Source of the DNA: Cognatiluteimonas sedimenti
GTDB taxonomy: Bacteria; Pseudomonadota; Gammaproteobacteria; Xanthomonadales; Xanthomonadaceae
Direction of reading: 5' to 3'
Length of the DNA: 64,000 nt
NCBI RefSeq assembly: GCF_022808325.1
Contig: NZ_JALGCL010000003.1
Span: 62,001 to 126,000 of the forward strand
Part shown: piece by piece, positions 7,561 to 16,981 of the stretch
Position numbering within the stretch: position 1 is the first letter of the stretch
How the letters are laid out: each line of letters starts with the position of its first letter
Notes under the pieces: model-generated
Databases searched by the model: none
What the model was told of the DNA's origin: nothing
The model's input: the letters and a program-made list of their open reading frames with translations, nothing else
Translations under genes and position numbers: made by a program

Positions 7561-8880
7561 TCAGGCAGCGACGGCCTCGACCTGGTGCTGGAACTGCTCT
7601 TCTTCCGTGGACCCTTTCAGCGCCACCGTCGACGACTGCGCGCCCTGGATGGTCTGCGTCACCGCGTCGAAATAACCGGTGCCGACCTCGCGCTGGTGCT
7701 TGACCGCGGTGAAACCCTGCGACGCCGCGGCGAATTCCGCCTGCTGCAGCTCCACGAACGCGCTCATCTGCCGGCGCGCATAACCGTGCGCGAGCTGGAA
7801 CATCGAGTGATTGAGCGCGTGGAAGCCGGCCAGGGTGATGAACTGGAACTTGTAGCCCATCGCCGCGAGTTCCTGCTGGAAGCCGGCGATGGTGGCGTCG
7901 TCCAGGTGCTGCTTCCAGTTGAAGCTGGGCGAACAGTTGTAGGCCAGCAGCTTGCCGGGGTACCTGGCATGGATCGCGGCGGCGAACTGGCGCGCGAAGG
8001 CCAGGTCCGGCTTGCCGGTCTCGCACCAGACCAGGTCCGCGTACGGCGCGTACGCCAGGCCGCGGCTGATCGCCTGCCCCAGGCCCTTGCGGGTCTTGTG
8101 GAAGCCCTCGACGGTGCGCTCGCCGGTGCAGAACGGCTGGTCGTTGGCGTCGATGTCGCTGGTCAGCAGGTCGGCGGCCTCGGCGTCGGTGCGGGCGACG
8201 ATCAGCGTCGGTACGCCCATCACGTCGGCGGCAAGGCGCGCGGCGACCAGTTTCTCCACCGCCTCGCGGGTGGGCACGAGCACCTTGCCGCCCATGTGCC
8301 CGCATTTCTTGGCGCTGGCCAGCTGGTCCTCGAAATGCACGCCGGCCGCGCCGGCCTCGATCATCGCCTTCATCAGCTCGAAGGCGTTGAGCACGCCACC
8401 GAACCCGGCCTCGGCATCGGCGACGATCGGCTGCAGGAAGTCGATGCGGTCGCAGCGCTCGTCCTCGCCGCGCTCGGCATGGTGCAGCTGGTCGGCGCGC
8501 AGCAGGGTGTTGTTGATGCGCTTGACCACCTGCGGCACCGAGTTGGCCGGGTACAGCGACTGGTCCGGGTACATCTCGCCGGCGCCGTTGGCGTCGGCGG
8601 CGACCTGCCAGCCGGAGAGATAAATGGCTTTCAATCCGGCCTTGACCTGCTGCATCGCCTGGTTGCCGGTCAGCGCGCCAAGCGCGTTGACGAAGGGCTC
8701 GCGGTGCAGCGAGGTCCACAACTTGCCGGCGCCCAGTTTCGCCAGGGAATGCTCGACCGCGACGGTGCCGCGCAGGCGCACCACGTCGGCCGGCGAGTAC
8801 GGGCGGGCGATCCCGGCCCAGCGCGGGTTGTGGCTCCAGTCGTGTGCGATCTGTTCGGCGGTGGGCAGTTGAGTTTTCAT
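7561..8880 (-). CDS. aceA: Isocitrate lyase
   Basis: Splits isocitrate into succinate and glyoxylate, the first step of the glyoxylate shunt that allows growth on acetate and fatty acids. The 439-residue length and the sequence agree with the short (about 430-440 residue) bacterial form. The catalytic loop [23 protein letters not shown] and YNCSPSFNW are all present. The start is ATG 8880; a TTG directly before it is unlikely to be used. It lies downstream of aceB on the same strand, separated by a REP doublet, which may alter the ratio of the two messages. Confidence 0.97.
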   Translation of the reverse strand: MKTQLPTAEQIAHDWSHNPRWAGIARPYSPADVVRLRGTVAVEHSLAKLGAGKLWTSLHREPFVNALGALTGNQAMQQVKAGLKAIYLSGWQVAADANGAGEMYPDQSLYPANSVPQVVKRINNTLLRADQLHHAERGEDERCDRIDFLQPIVADAEAGFGGVLNAFELMKAMIEAGAAGVHFEDQLASAKKCGHMGGKVLVPTREAVEKLVAARLAADVMGVPTLIVARTDAEAADLLTSDIDANDQPFCTGERTVEGFHKTRKGLGQAISRGLAYAPYADLVWCETGKPDLAFARQFAAAIHARYPGKLLAYNCSPSFNWKQHLDDATIAGFQQELAAMGYKFQFITLAGFHALNHSMFQLAHGYARRQMSAFVELQQAEFAAASQGFTAVKHQREVGTGYFDAVTQTIQGAQSSTVALKGSTEEEQFQHQVEAVAA

Positions 8881-8933
8881 CAAGGATTCTCGGTGGGTGG
8901 GGCTGGCGATGACGGGCGGGGGTATTGGTTGTT

Positions 8934-9013
8934 TGTGGGAGCGGCTTCAGCCGCGAGCTTTTTGCTGGTGGTGGGCGATGCGGGAAAAGCTCGCGGCTGA
9001 AGCCGCTCCCACA
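8934..9013. repeat. REP doublet (REPIN-like) between aceB and aceA
   Basis: Two exact inverted copies of TGTGGGAGCGGCTTCAGCCG plus CGAGCTT (8934-8960 and 8987-9013) separated by 26 nt. Each copy can fold on itself (GCGGCTTCAGCCGC) and the pair can form a long cruciform. The unit is the same as in the doublet at 1782-1900. It is transcribed between two metabolic genes and could act as an mRNA 3'-stabiliser for aceB, which is an inference. Confidence 0.88.
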
Positions 9014-9025
9014 GTCATGGGCTGA

Positions 9026-10735
9026 TCAATCGATCAGGGCGTACGCGGGGATGGTCAGGAACTCCTCGAGAGCGTCGTTGCGGGTGAGTCGCTCCAGCAG
9101 CGCGATCGCGGCATCGAGCTTGGCGGCGCCGGGAATGCCGTCCTGGCCGCCGAGCTTTCCAGGCAGGCCGATCAGCGCGCGCTCGAACAGCACGAAATCG
9201 ATCGGCGTGCCGTCGTCGAGCAGCAGCGGCGCGCGCGCGGGCCCGCGCGGTCCCGCCGCGGTTGCGGTGTCGCCGAAGTGCAGCCATTGCCACAGCTGCG
9301 CGCGCGCGATCTCGGCGGTGGCGGCGTCCTCCATCAGGCCATGGATCGGCACGCAGCCGTTGCCGTCGAGCCACGCGGCGAGGTAGCGCACGCAGACCTC
9401 GACGTTGTTGTCGAAGCCGGCGCGGGAAATGCTGCCGCGCGGCGTGCGCAACAGGTCCTCGCGGGTGGGCTGTGCATCCTCGCGCCGCACGTGCTGCTGG
9501 TGTGGCGTGGGCATGTGCGCGTCGAAAGCCGCGCGCGCCACGGCAATCAGCGCCGGGTGCGCGACCCAGGTGCCATCGAAGCCGGCGCCGGCCTCGCGCA
9601 GCTTGTCGTCGCGCACGCGCTGCAGCGCGGCGGCGTTGGCCTCGGCGTCGCCGGCGATCGGCACCTGCGCGGCCATCCCGCCCATCGCGTGCGCGCCGCG
9701 CCGGTGGCAGGTGCGCACGAGCAGGTCCGAATAGGCCTTCAGGAACGGCTGCAGCATCGTCACCTGGCCGCGCTCGGGCAGCACCTTGCCCGGGTGCGCG
9801 CGCAGGGTCTTGATGCAGGAAAAGATGTAGTCCCAGCGGCCGCAGTTGAGCCCGGCGACGCGGTCCTTCAGCGCGAACAGGATCTCGTCCATCTCGAACG
9901 CCGCCGGCAGGGTCTCGACCAGCACCGTCGCCTTCATCTGCCCGCGCGGCAGGCCCAGCGCGGATTCGACCTGCACCAGCGCCTCGTCCCACAGCGCGGC
10001 TTCTTCCATCGACTGCAGCTTGGGCAGGTAGAAGTACGGGCCGCGATCCCGTGCCGCCAGCGCTCGGGCGTTGTGGAACGCGAACAGTCCGAGGTCGAAC
10101 AGGCCGGCGCTGATCGCGGTGCCGTCGACCACCAGGTGTTTCTCGTCCAGGTGCCAGCCGCGCGGCCGCACCAGCAGCACGGCCTGTTGCTCGAATGGCT
10201 TGAGCGCGTAGTCCTTGCCGGCCGCGCCCGCGGAACCGGGGGCGGTGAACGCCAGCGTGCCGGCCACCGCCTGCCGCAGCGCGCGCTGGCCGGCGACGAG
10301 GTTGGCCCAGGTGGGCGCGGTCGAATCCTCGAAGTCGGCCATGTAGCAGCTGGCGCCGGAGTTGAGCGCGTTGATCACCATCTTCGGGTCGACCGGCCCG
10401 GTGATCTCGACCCGGCGGTCGAGCAGCGCCGGCGGCAGCGGCGCCACCCGCCAGTCGGCGGCACGGATGTGGGCGGTGTCGGCGCGGAAGTCGGGCAGGG
10501 CGCCGGCATCGAATTCGGCCTGGCGTCGGCGGCGCGCGGCCAGCCGCTGCTGGCGGGCAGGCTCGAAGCGACGATGCAGGGCGGCGAGGAAGGCCAGCGC
10601 CGCCGGTGTCAGCAGGTCGTCCTGGTCCGGCCGCTGGCCGCCCGGCGCGATCGCGCCGGGCGCGGCCTCCGGGCCCGTTTCCACTGCATCCAGCACTGCC
10701 TGCACGTCCAGCTCCACGGCCACTCGGGGAGCCAC
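9026..10735 (-). CDS. aceB: Malate synthase A
   Basis: Condenses glyoxylate with acetyl-CoA to malate, completing the glyoxylate shunt with aceA downstream. Signatures of the A isoform are RRVEITGPVDPKMVINALNSGA, YMADFEDSTAPTW, the LNCGRWDYIFSCIKT segment and PMRG-like AMGGMAAQVPI. The start is unsure: the frame is open to a TTG at 10768, and I place it at GTG 10735 because family homology begins near DDLLTPAALAFLAALHRRF; neither has a clear ribosome site. The gene is divergent from a LysR regulator across a short AT-rich region. Confidence 0.93.
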   Translation of the reverse strand: MAPRVAVELDVQAVLDAVETGPEAAPGAIAPGGQRPDQDDLLTPAALAFLAALHRRFEPARQQRLAARRRRQAEFDAGALPDFRADTAHIRAADWRVAPLPPALLDRRVEITGPVDPKMVINALNSGASCYMADFEDSTAPTWANLVAGQRALRQAVAGTLAFTAPGSAGAAGKDYALKPFEQQAVLLVRPRGWHLDEKHLVVDGTAISAGLFDLGLFAFHNARALAARDRGPYFYLPKLQSMEEAALWDEALVQVESALGLPRGQMKATVLVETLPAAFEMDEILFALKDRVAGLNCGRWDYIFSCIKTLRAHPGKVLPERGQVTMLQPFLKAYSDLLVRTCHRRGAHAMGGMAAQVPIAGDAEANAAALQRVRDDKLREAGAGFDGTWVAHPALIAVARAAFDAHMPTPHQQHVRREDAQPTREDLLRTPRGSISRAGFDNNVEVCVRYLAAWLDGNGCVPIHGLMEDAATAEIARAQLWQWLHFGDTATAAGPRGPARAPLLLDDGTPIDFVLFERALIGLPGKLGGQDGIPGAAKLDAAIALLERLTRNDALEEFLTIPAYALID

Positions 10736-10739
10736 ACCA

Positions 10740-10816
10740 TCCGCTGCGGTACGGTATTTGACAAACAATAGTTATCAATACATACCATTAGCAAACCTTA
10801 TATCTTGTTCCCGCCC
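10740..10816. promoter_or_regulatory. AT-rich divergent aceB / LysR promoter region
   Basis: A sharply AT-rich stretch in an otherwise GC-rich region, between divergent aceB and the LysR gene. TTGACA at 10758-10763 could serve as a -35 for the plus strand. The segment GGTATTTG ... CAATACATACC forms an imperfect inverted repeat around ATAGTTATCAAT and is a plausible LysR-type operator. Exact start sites cannot be fixed from sequence. Confidence 0.45.
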
Positions 10817-11785
10817 ATGGCCGAGCGCGCCCCGCCCGCCCCGCGATTCGCCTACAAGGCCTCCCGGCTGAAGCCGCTGCGGGCGTTCTGCCAGGTGGCG
10901 CGGCTGGGCTCGGTCTCGCGCGCGGCCGAGGCGCTGTACCTGAGCCAGCCGGCCGTGACCCTGCAAGTGCAGGCGCTGGAGCGCGAACTCGGGGTGCGGC
11001 TGCTGGAGCGAAGCGGCCGCCGCCTGCTGCCGACCCGCGAGGGCGAGGCCCTGTATGCGCTGGCGCGGCCCCTGGTCGAGGGCATCGACGGCCTGGCAGC
11101 GAGCTTTCACGAGCAGCTGCGCGGGCTCGACGCCGGCGAGCTGGACATCGCCGCCGGCAGCTCGACCATCCTTTACCTGCTGCCAGGCCTGGTCGAAGCC
11201 TTCCGCGAGCGCCATGCGGACGTGCGCCTGCGCCTGCACAACGTCACCGGCGCCAGCGGCCTGGACCTGCTGCGCTCGGACGCGGTCGACTTCGCGGTCG
11301 GCTCGATGCTGGAGGTGCCGGCGGACCTGGACTACGCCCCGGTCTACAACTTCGAGCCGATGCTGATCGCCCCGCCCGGGCACCCGCTGGCCGACAAGCC
11401 CGAATTGCGGCTGCAGGACCTCTCGCCCTACGGCCTGATCCTGCCGCCGCAACGGCTGACCACGTACCGGCTGGTGGACCTGGTGTTCCAGCGCAACCAG
11501 GTGCCGTACACGGTGGCGCTGGAGGTCGGCGGCTGGGAGGTCATCAAGCAGTACGTGGCGATGGGCCTGGGGATCTCGATCGTCACCGCGATCTGCCTGA
11601 CCGAGGCCGACCGCGCGCGGCTGGCGGTGCGCTCGCTGTCGGCGTGGTTCCCGTCGCGCAGCTACGGCGTGGTGGTGCGCAAGGGCAAGTACCTGTCGCC
11701 GCAGGCGCGCGCCTTCGTCGGCCTGATCCGGCCCGACCTGTTCGCGCAGCGCGACTACGACCAGAGCGGGCATTCGGCACGCTGA
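10817..11785 (+). CDS. LysR-family transcriptional regulator, divergent to aceB
   Basis: A 322-residue LysR regulator. The N-terminal winged helix-turn-helix reads LKPLRAFCQVARLGSVSRAAEALYLSQPAVTLQVQALERELG, and the rest is the substrate-binding domain with GWEVIKQYVAMGLGISIVTA, typical of the CysB-like branch. The start is ATG 10817; a TTG 12 bases earlier is less likely. Divergent placement from aceB, with a short AT-rich spacer, points to control of the glyoxylate shunt and of its own gene. The effector is not evident. Confidence 0.9.
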   Translation: MAERAPPAPRFAYKASRLKPLRAFCQVARLGSVSRAAEALYLSQPAVTLQVQALERELGVRLLERSGRRLLPTREGEALYALARPLVEGIDGLAASFHEQLRGLDAGELDIAAGSSTILYLLPGLVEAFRERHADVRLRLHNVTGASGLDLLRSDAVDFAVGSMLEVPADLDYAPVYNFEPMLIAPPGHPLADKPELRLQDLSPYGLILPPQRLTTYRLVDLVFQRNQVPYTVALEVGGWEVIKQYVAMGLGISIVTAICLTEADRARLAVRSLSAWFPSRSYGVVVRKGKYLSPQARAFVGLIRPDLFAQRDYDQSGHSAR

Positions 11786-11902
11786 GCGTACGCACCCGCG
11801 GGCGGTCCGAGCACTACGGGCGACCGCGGGGACTTGCGGGGCGCATTCGTCGGCGCGCGCAGGCGCGGCGGCGTGCGCGTGCGCGGCGACGATGCCGGTG
11901 CG

Positions 11903-12961
11903 TCACTCCGCGTCCGCGGGCACGCCAGCGAGGTCCTTGACCCAGTGCGGCGAAGTCGGCTCGCCGCCGTAGAAGTTCCATGACCAGCCCGCGGCAAGCG
12001 CCCAGCGGTGGATCCAGCTGACACCCAGTGCGCTGGTGAATGCATCCGCGCGCCGGTAGGCGGGATCGCCCATCGCTTCGTCGATGTCGACGAAGCGGTA
12101 ACCGCGCCCGCGCAACCCGGCGACGAACTCCGGGTAGGTATCGGCATTGAGCGCGTTGGCGTGCAGCAGCATCACCTGCGGCAATGCGTAGCCGAGCAGC
12201 TTGATCGAACGATGCTCGAAGTAGTTGACCATCCGCAGCAGGTACGGCACGTACTGCGCGCGCAGCTTCGCCTGGGCGGCGGTATCGCCGCTGTCCAGCG
12301 CCTTGGCGTAGGCGGCCGCCCAGATCCAGTCCGAGTCCGTGATCGTGACCGGGGCGATGCGGTAATCGTGCTCGGCGAGGAAGGCGTCCATCGCCGCCTT
12401 GTCCGCCAGGGTACGACCCGTGCGCAGGTAGGGATGCCGGAACCAGCGCGGCTGCAGTCCGCGCGCGGCAAGCAGCGGCCGCAGGACGCCGTCGCAGGCA
12501 AGGATGTCGTGCTGGTAGGCGGGTACGCCGACCAAGTGCAGGTCGACGTGGGTGGCCGTGTGGTTACCCAGCGCCAGCCCGGCGTCGAGCCACGCGTCGA
12601 GCATCGCGACGCGGTCGGACTGGATCTTGCCATCCACCAGCAGGCGCGCCGAATTGACGAAACCGATCGCTGGCGTGCCCGTGTCGGTGAGCGCCTGCAG
12701 CAGGCGCGCGGATGCGGCCGCGATCCGCGGCGGCACCGTGCCCTGCGCGGGCAGCGGCGTGCGTGGCTCCAGGCTCGACCAGGGCAGGTCGTCGAAGGTG
12801 ATCGCGATGCGCCGGTCCGGGGGCGTCGCGGTCGCGGTCGTGGCGGCCGTTGGCGTCGCCGCGCGCGCCAGGGTTGCGGCCAGCAACAGGCACGCGAGCG
12901 CGGCCCAGGCAAGTCCCGTCGCGCCCTTCGTACGTCCCCCGCGCGACGCGGGCGCGGGCAT
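11903..12961 (-). CDS. Secreted polysaccharide deacetylase (NodB/CE4 fold)
   Basis: Removes acetyl groups from an exported polysaccharide or similar N-acetylated sugar polymer. NodB-homology motifs are clear: ITFDDLPW (motif 1, catalytic Asp), GNHTATHVD (motif 2, metal His) and WFRHPYLRTGRT (motif 3). A signal peptide precedes the domain (GLAWAALACLLLAATLARA). I chose ATG 12961 because it gives a normal-length signal peptide. The frame extends to a TTG at 13072 that overlaps the stop of the upstream gene, so a longer coupled start cannot be excluded. It is the last gene of the exopolysaccharide operon. Confidence 0.82.
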   Translation of the reverse strand: MPAPASRGGRTKGATGLAWAALACLLLAATLARAATPTAATTATATPPDRRIAITFDDLPWSSLEPRTPLPAQGTVPPRIAAASARLLQALTDTGTPAIGFVNSARLLVDGKIQSDRVAMLDAWLDAGLALGNHTATHVDLHLVGVPAYQHDILACDGVLRPLLAARGLQPRWFRHPYLRTGRTLADKAAMDAFLAEHDYRIAPVTITDSDWIWAAAYAKALDSGDTAAQAKLRAQYVPYLLRMVNYFEHRSIKLLGYALPQVMLLHANALNADTYPEFVAGLRGRGYRFVDIDEAMGDPAYRRADAFTSALGVSWIHRWALAAGWSWNFYGGEPTSPHWVKDLAGVPADAE

Positions 12962-13068
12962 GGCCGCAGCGGCCACGGCTACCCCACCAGGCGTCCACGA
13001 GGCGCCTTCGCACAAGCCAGGGTTGGTTGACTGGACGGCGCGTCCCTGCGCTGTTGGTTGCGACGCGA

Positions 13069-14547
13069 TCAACGCACCACCGGGCAGCGGTCGGCGCGGA
13101 ACTCGCAGAAGCGGTATCGCAGTTCCAGGCCGACGCTGGTGCCCTCGTAGCGGCCGAACTGGTTCAGGCGCTGGCTGTAGCCGGCGCTACCGACCAGCTG
13201 CCAATGGCTGAAGATGCCGATGGTGAGTTCGGCGCGCAGGTCGGTGGCGCGCTTCCAGCTGTCGAAGGTCTCGTCCTTCTGCTGGCCAAGCGCGGCCGAC
13301 AGGTAAAGTCCCGCCTCCTCGCCCAACGTGACGTAGCTCGATGCCGCAACCGCGTACCGCCGGTAATCGTCCGGGCTGTAGTAGCCGTTGTCGGTGTTGC
13401 GGCTGTTGTGCTGGCCTTCGGCCTGCAGGCCGAGGTCGAACATGACGTGTTCGCCGCGATGGATCGCGCGCATGTAGCTGGCCAGGACCGAGGTGCGGCT
13501 GTTGTCGTCGTCGAAGTCGTCGGCGGCGATGCGGGCGTCGAAGCGGTCGCGCAGGGTCGGTGTCCAGGCCAGGTCCAGCGCCAGGCCATCGCGCATCACC
13601 GCCAGTGCGCGCGGCGAGGCGTCGACGCGATCGCGGTCGTAGGTCAGCGCATAGCTGAAGGCGTCAGTGGCGCGTTGCGAGAACTGCAGGTGGCCGATGG
13701 TTTCGCCATCGCTGCCGATGCCGTTGTCGATCCGCGAATTGCCCAGCCACAACTCCAGCGCGGTGTCCGCTGTCGGCGCGAAGCGCAGCCCCAGGCCGAC
13801 GCGGCCTTCATCGACATGGTTGTCGCCCAGCAGCGGCGCGAACGCGCTGCCGAAGGCGGCAGAGTGCTGCCGGCGAGTGGCCCCGGCGAGCAGCCGCCAG
13901 CGGTCCGACAGCCACAGGTTGGTATCGATGGCCAGGCTGCGGATCTCGATGTCGTCCGAATCGGTGTACAGCGACGGCGCCAACCCGACCGAGGAGAACA
14001 GCGGCAGCCGCACCGACTTGGCCAGGTCGACGCTGTCCTTCTCGTCCGGCTTGACCGCCTGCACGGTGGCCAGCGCCGGCAGCGCCTGGTGCGGCCACTC
14101 GCCCTGGCGCAGGATCAGCGCCTGGGTCCAGGCGTTTTCGTAATCCTCCGGGTCGGCCGCGTACAACGGCGCATTGAGCGCCAGCGCGGCATCGCGGCGG
14201 CCGGCCCAGGCCAGCACGCGTGCGCGCAGCGCCGTGGCTTCCACGTCCTCGGAGCCGAAGCCGGCCAGGGCATCGTCGGCCCCGGCGTAGTCGCCCAGCC
14301 AGGCGAGGAAGCGCGCACGATCCAGCTGCGCGGCATGGTCGTCCGGGTGCTCGACGAGGTAGGCGTTGATCAGTTGCAGGGCCTCGGCGGTGCGCCCCGC
14401 CCAGGCGGCGTCGAGCGCCGGCTGGTAGGCCACGGCATCCTGGGCCAGGGCCGGCGCCAGCGGCAGCGCGCACGCCAGCGCGCCTGCGAGCAGGCCGACG
14501 CTGATCCGCGCGCGCCCGCCGGCGAAACGGCGGCGACGGGAGGTCAT
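13069..14547 (-). CDS. TPR/YaiO-like outer-membrane barrel for polysaccharide export
   Basis: A 492-residue protein with a signal peptide (LLAGALACALPLAPALAQ), about 170 residues of TPR-like helices (AWAGRTAEALQLINAYLVEHPDD and following) and a C-terminal region of alternating amphipathic beta strands ending in LELRYRFCEFRADRCPVVR. This is the layout of YaiO-family outer-membrane proteins and of export partners such as PgaA/XagA in synthase-dependent polysaccharide systems. Its ATG overlaps the stop of the glycosyltransferase as ATGA, so the two are translationally coupled. The export role is inferred from fold and context. Confidence 0.75.
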   Translation of the reverse strand: MTSRRRRFAGGRARISVGLLAGALACALPLAPALAQDAVAYQPALDAAWAGRTAEALQLINAYLVEHPDDHAAQLDRARFLAWLGDYAGADDALAGFGSEDVEATALRARVLAWAGRRDAALALNAPLYAADPEDYENAWTQALILRQGEWPHQALPALATVQAVKPDEKDSVDLAKSVRLPLFSSVGLAPSLYTDSDDIEIRSLAIDTNLWLSDRWRLLAGATRRQHSAAFGSAFAPLLGDNHVDEGRVGLGLRFAPTADTALELWLGNSRIDNGIGSDGETIGHLQFSQRATDAFSYALTYDRDRVDASPRALAVMRDGLALDLAWTPTLRDRFDARIAADDFDDDNSRTSVLASYMRAIHRGEHVMFDLGLQAEGQHNSRNTDNGYYSPDDYRRYAVAASSYVTLGEEAGLYLSAALGQQKDETFDSWKRATDLRAELTIGIFSHWQLVGSAGYSQRLNQFGRYEGTSVGLELRYRFCEFRADRCPVVR

Positions 14548-15923
14548 TTGCGCCATTTGCGGTTCCCCGTGATCCACAGGTCGAAGGCGAAGCGTCCGAT
14601 GGTGTAGGTGTCGGCCACCATCAACGCGTAGCGCAACGGCGTGATTGCAATGCCCTTGAAGAACGTGGCGATGCGCGCGCCGCGCGCGACCACGACCAGT
14701 GCCGCCAGCGATACCAGCAACTCGGCGATGATGGTCACCGCCAGCGGTTCCCACATGCGCAGCACCAGCATGATGATGAGCGCGGTCGGGAAGCCGATCT
14801 TCTCCACCGCCGAGAGGAACATCGCCCAGCCGATCGGGCGGCCGTATTCCAGCGTGTGCTTCTCGCCGAACGGCTGCCGGTACTGCTCCTTGACCAGGCG
14901 CAGCTCCTCGACCCCGCTCTGCTTCTCCTCGCGCCGCTTGCGCCAGCGCTTGAGCGTCTTGAACGGCGTGCGCAACAGCGCGTCGAAGTAGTAGCAGCTC
15001 TGCAGGAACGACGACGACCACAGGTAGACCTGCCGCGGCAGCCGTTGCACCTCGGGCTCCTCCGAACGCGCCAGCACGTCCTGCAGCTGGACGTTGCGGT
15101 AGCCCTCGTTGTTGAGGGCGAAGCCGATGAAGATGTCCTCGGAGTTGGTCAGGTCGTCGCCGAAGATCGGCTCGTAGCGGTCGAACAGGTCCTTGATGTA
15201 CTTGCGGCGGTAGGCGACCGCGCAGCCCACCGGGTTGGTGATGCCGCCGAAGAACACCATCTGGCCCTTGTAGACGAATCGCTGCAGGAACAGGTACAGG
15301 CACTCGCGATAGGTGTTGGTGATCCACCACCACAGCGAATGCAGCGCGCCGCGTTTGCGGTGCGGGTCGTCGTAGGTCGGCGCGCCGTGCCAGCGGCGGA
15401 ATTCCTCGGTCTGCGCCAGCGCGTGGCGATCCTTCGGCCGCATCGGCAGGATCGTGCCGCAGGCGCTGGCGATGCCGACTCCCTCGTACAGTTCCTGCAC
15501 GCAGCGCTCGATGTAGTCGGCCGATTCCAGGAAGGTGTCGCCATCGAGGATGAACTCGACGTCGGAATCGAACTCGCGCGACTGGCGCTTGATCGTCGGC
15601 GTCTTGCCGATCGACGACGCACGCTCGATCACGGTCAGGTGCATGCCGGCGGCGGCGGCGTATTCGCGCGCGCGCGGCACGGTCAGGTCCCTGGCGCCAT
15701 CCTCGACCAGGATCACGTTGCGCGGGCGCACCGTCTGCCGCGCCAGCGACGCGAGGCAGTGGATGATGTTGTCTTCTTCCTTGTAGGCGGGGATGACGAC
15801 GTCCACCACCGCGGTGCGCCAGTCCTCGGCAGGGGTGGGAACGGTCTTGTCGGGCCCGTGCAGCAGCCCGATCGCGCTAAGCAGCGCGTTCGGACTGAGT
15901 ACGAACCAGGGTGCAGTGGCCAT
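14544..15923 (-). CDS. Processive family 2 glycosyltransferase (HmsR/XagB-like), membrane-bound
   Basis: A 459-residue inner-membrane synthase. The GT-A domain holds VDVVIPAYKEEDNIIHCLASL, the DGD metal site (EFILDGDTFL) and a later EDIFIGFALNNEGYRN element. The polymerase QxxRW region is replaced here by LWSSSFLQSCYYFDALLR. A C-terminal membrane part follows (FPTALIIMLVLRMWEPLAVTIIAELLVSLAALVVV). It overlaps the epimerase gene by 47 nt and the barrel gene by 4 nt. Likely role: polymerising a sugar nucleotide into exopolysaccharide. The sugar is unknown, and the altered acceptor motif makes processivity an inference. Confidence 0.85.
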   Translation of the reverse strand: MATAPWFVLSPNALLSAIGLLHGPDKTVPTPAEDWRTAVVDVVIPAYKEEDNIIHCLASLARQTVRPRNVILVEDGARDLTVPRAREYAAAAGMHLTVIERASSIGKTPTIKRQSREFDSDVEFILDGDTFLESADYIERCVQELYEGVGIASACGTILPMRPKDRHALAQTEEFRRWHGAPTYDDPHRKRGALHSLWWWITNTYRECLYLFLQRFVYKGQMVFFGGITNPVGCAVAYRRKYIKDLFDRYEPIFGDDLTNSEDIFIGFALNNEGYRNVQLQDVLARSEEPEVQRLPRQVYLWSSSFLQSCYYFDALLRTPFKTLKRWRKRREEKQSGVEELRLVKEQYRQPFGEKHTLEYGRPIGWAMFLSAVEKIGFPTALIIMLVLRMWEPLAVTIIAELLVSLAALVVVARGARIATFFKGIAITPLRYALMVADTYTIGRFAFDLWITGNRKWRK

Positions 15924-16905
15924 CTTTTTCCCCTTGCAGGCGCTGGCGCTCGGTGGCGACCAGATCGTCGATTGTCTGTTCCAACGTGTAGCAATGGTTG
16001 AAACCGGTCATCTGGCGCAGGCGGTCCAGGCTGGGGCGGCGGCGGCGGATGTCCTCGAAATCCTCGCCATAGGCCTCGCGCAGCGGCACGTGCTTGAGCT
16101 GCGAGCGGCTGCCGGCGCGTTCGATCACCAGTTGCGCCAGTTCGGCGATGCTGATCTCGCGGTCGTTGCCGACGTTGGCGGTGACGGTATCGCGGCCGGC
16201 GTGGGTGGCGAGCGCGTCGAGCGCGACCACGGTGTCGCGCACGTCGCAGAACGAACGCGTCTGCGCACCGCCACCGAACACGGTGATCGGCTCGTCGCGG
16301 ACCGCTTGGGCGACGAAGCGCGGCACCACCATGCCGTAGCGCCCGACCTGGCGCGGGCCGATGGTGTTGAAGAAGCGGGCGATCACCGCCGGGATGCCGA
16401 AGCGCTGCGCGAACGACAGGCCCAGCGCCTCGTCGGCGATCTTGCTGACCGAATAGCCCCAGCGGGTTCCGGCCTTGGTGCTGACCACCAGGTCCTGGTC
16501 CTCGCGCAGGATGTCCTCGTCGTTGTGGCCGTAGACCTCGGAGCTCGATGCCAGCACCACTTGCGGCTTCCAGCCGCCGGCGTTGGCCGCGCGCAGCAGG
16601 CGCTCGCAGCCGGCGATGTTGGTCGCCAGCACCTTGGTGGGTTCGGCGATGACCCGGTAGACGCCGACCACCGCGGCGAGGTGGTAGATGCGGTCGGCCC
16701 ACCCGACCACGCGCTCGAGCCGGTCCCAGGTGAGTACGTCGGCCTGGTCGAAGCGGAAGCTCGGGTCGTCCTCGTGCGCGGCGAGATTGGCGCGCACGCC
16801 GGTCGACAGGTCGTCGACCACGTGGACCTGGTCCCCGCAGGCGAGGTGGAGGTCGACGAGATGCGAGCCGATGAAACCGGCCCCGCCGGTGATGAGGATA
16901 TGCAT
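15877..16905 (-). CDS. NAD-dependent sugar-nucleotide epimerase/dehydratase
   Basis: A 342-residue extended SDR enzyme with the Rossmann motif MHILITGGAGFIGSHLVD, the catalytic YSVSK site and ARFFNTIGPRQ. It is closest to UDP-glucose 4-epimerase/UDP-glucuronate decarboxylase-type enzymes and should supply or convert a nucleotide sugar for the glycosyltransferase downstream, whose start lies inside its 3' end. It is the first gene of the operon, 77 bp after a sigma-54 promoter core. Substrate cannot be named from sequence. Confidence 0.88.
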   Translation of the reverse strand: MHILITGGAGFIGSHLVDLHLACGDQVHVVDDLSTGVRANLAAHEDDPSFRFDQADVLTWDRLERVVGWADRIYHLAAVVGVYRVIAEPTKVLATNIAGCERLLRAANAGGWKPQVVLASSSEVYGHNDEDILREDQDLVVSTKAGTRWGYSVSKIADEALGLSFAQRFGIPAVIARFFNTIGPRQVGRYGMVVPRFVAQAVRDEPITVFGGGAQTRSFCDVRDTVVALDALATHAGRDTVTANVGNDREISIAELAQLVIERAGSRSQLKHVPLREAYGEDFEDIRRRRPSLDRLRQMTGFNHCYTLEQTIDDLVATERQRLQGEKDGHCTLVRTQSERAA

Positions 16906-16981
16906 GGTGCCCCTGCCCTGCTTCGGTCGCGGCCGGGCCTTGCCACGCGAGAATCCGTGAAACCCGTGCCCAATACAGGAC

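Noticed and set aside
13069-15333. 754-codon version of the export barrel gene
   Set aside because: The first ~260 codons lie in the wrong frame of the glycosyltransferase gene. The signal peptide and ATGA overlap fix the true start at 14547.
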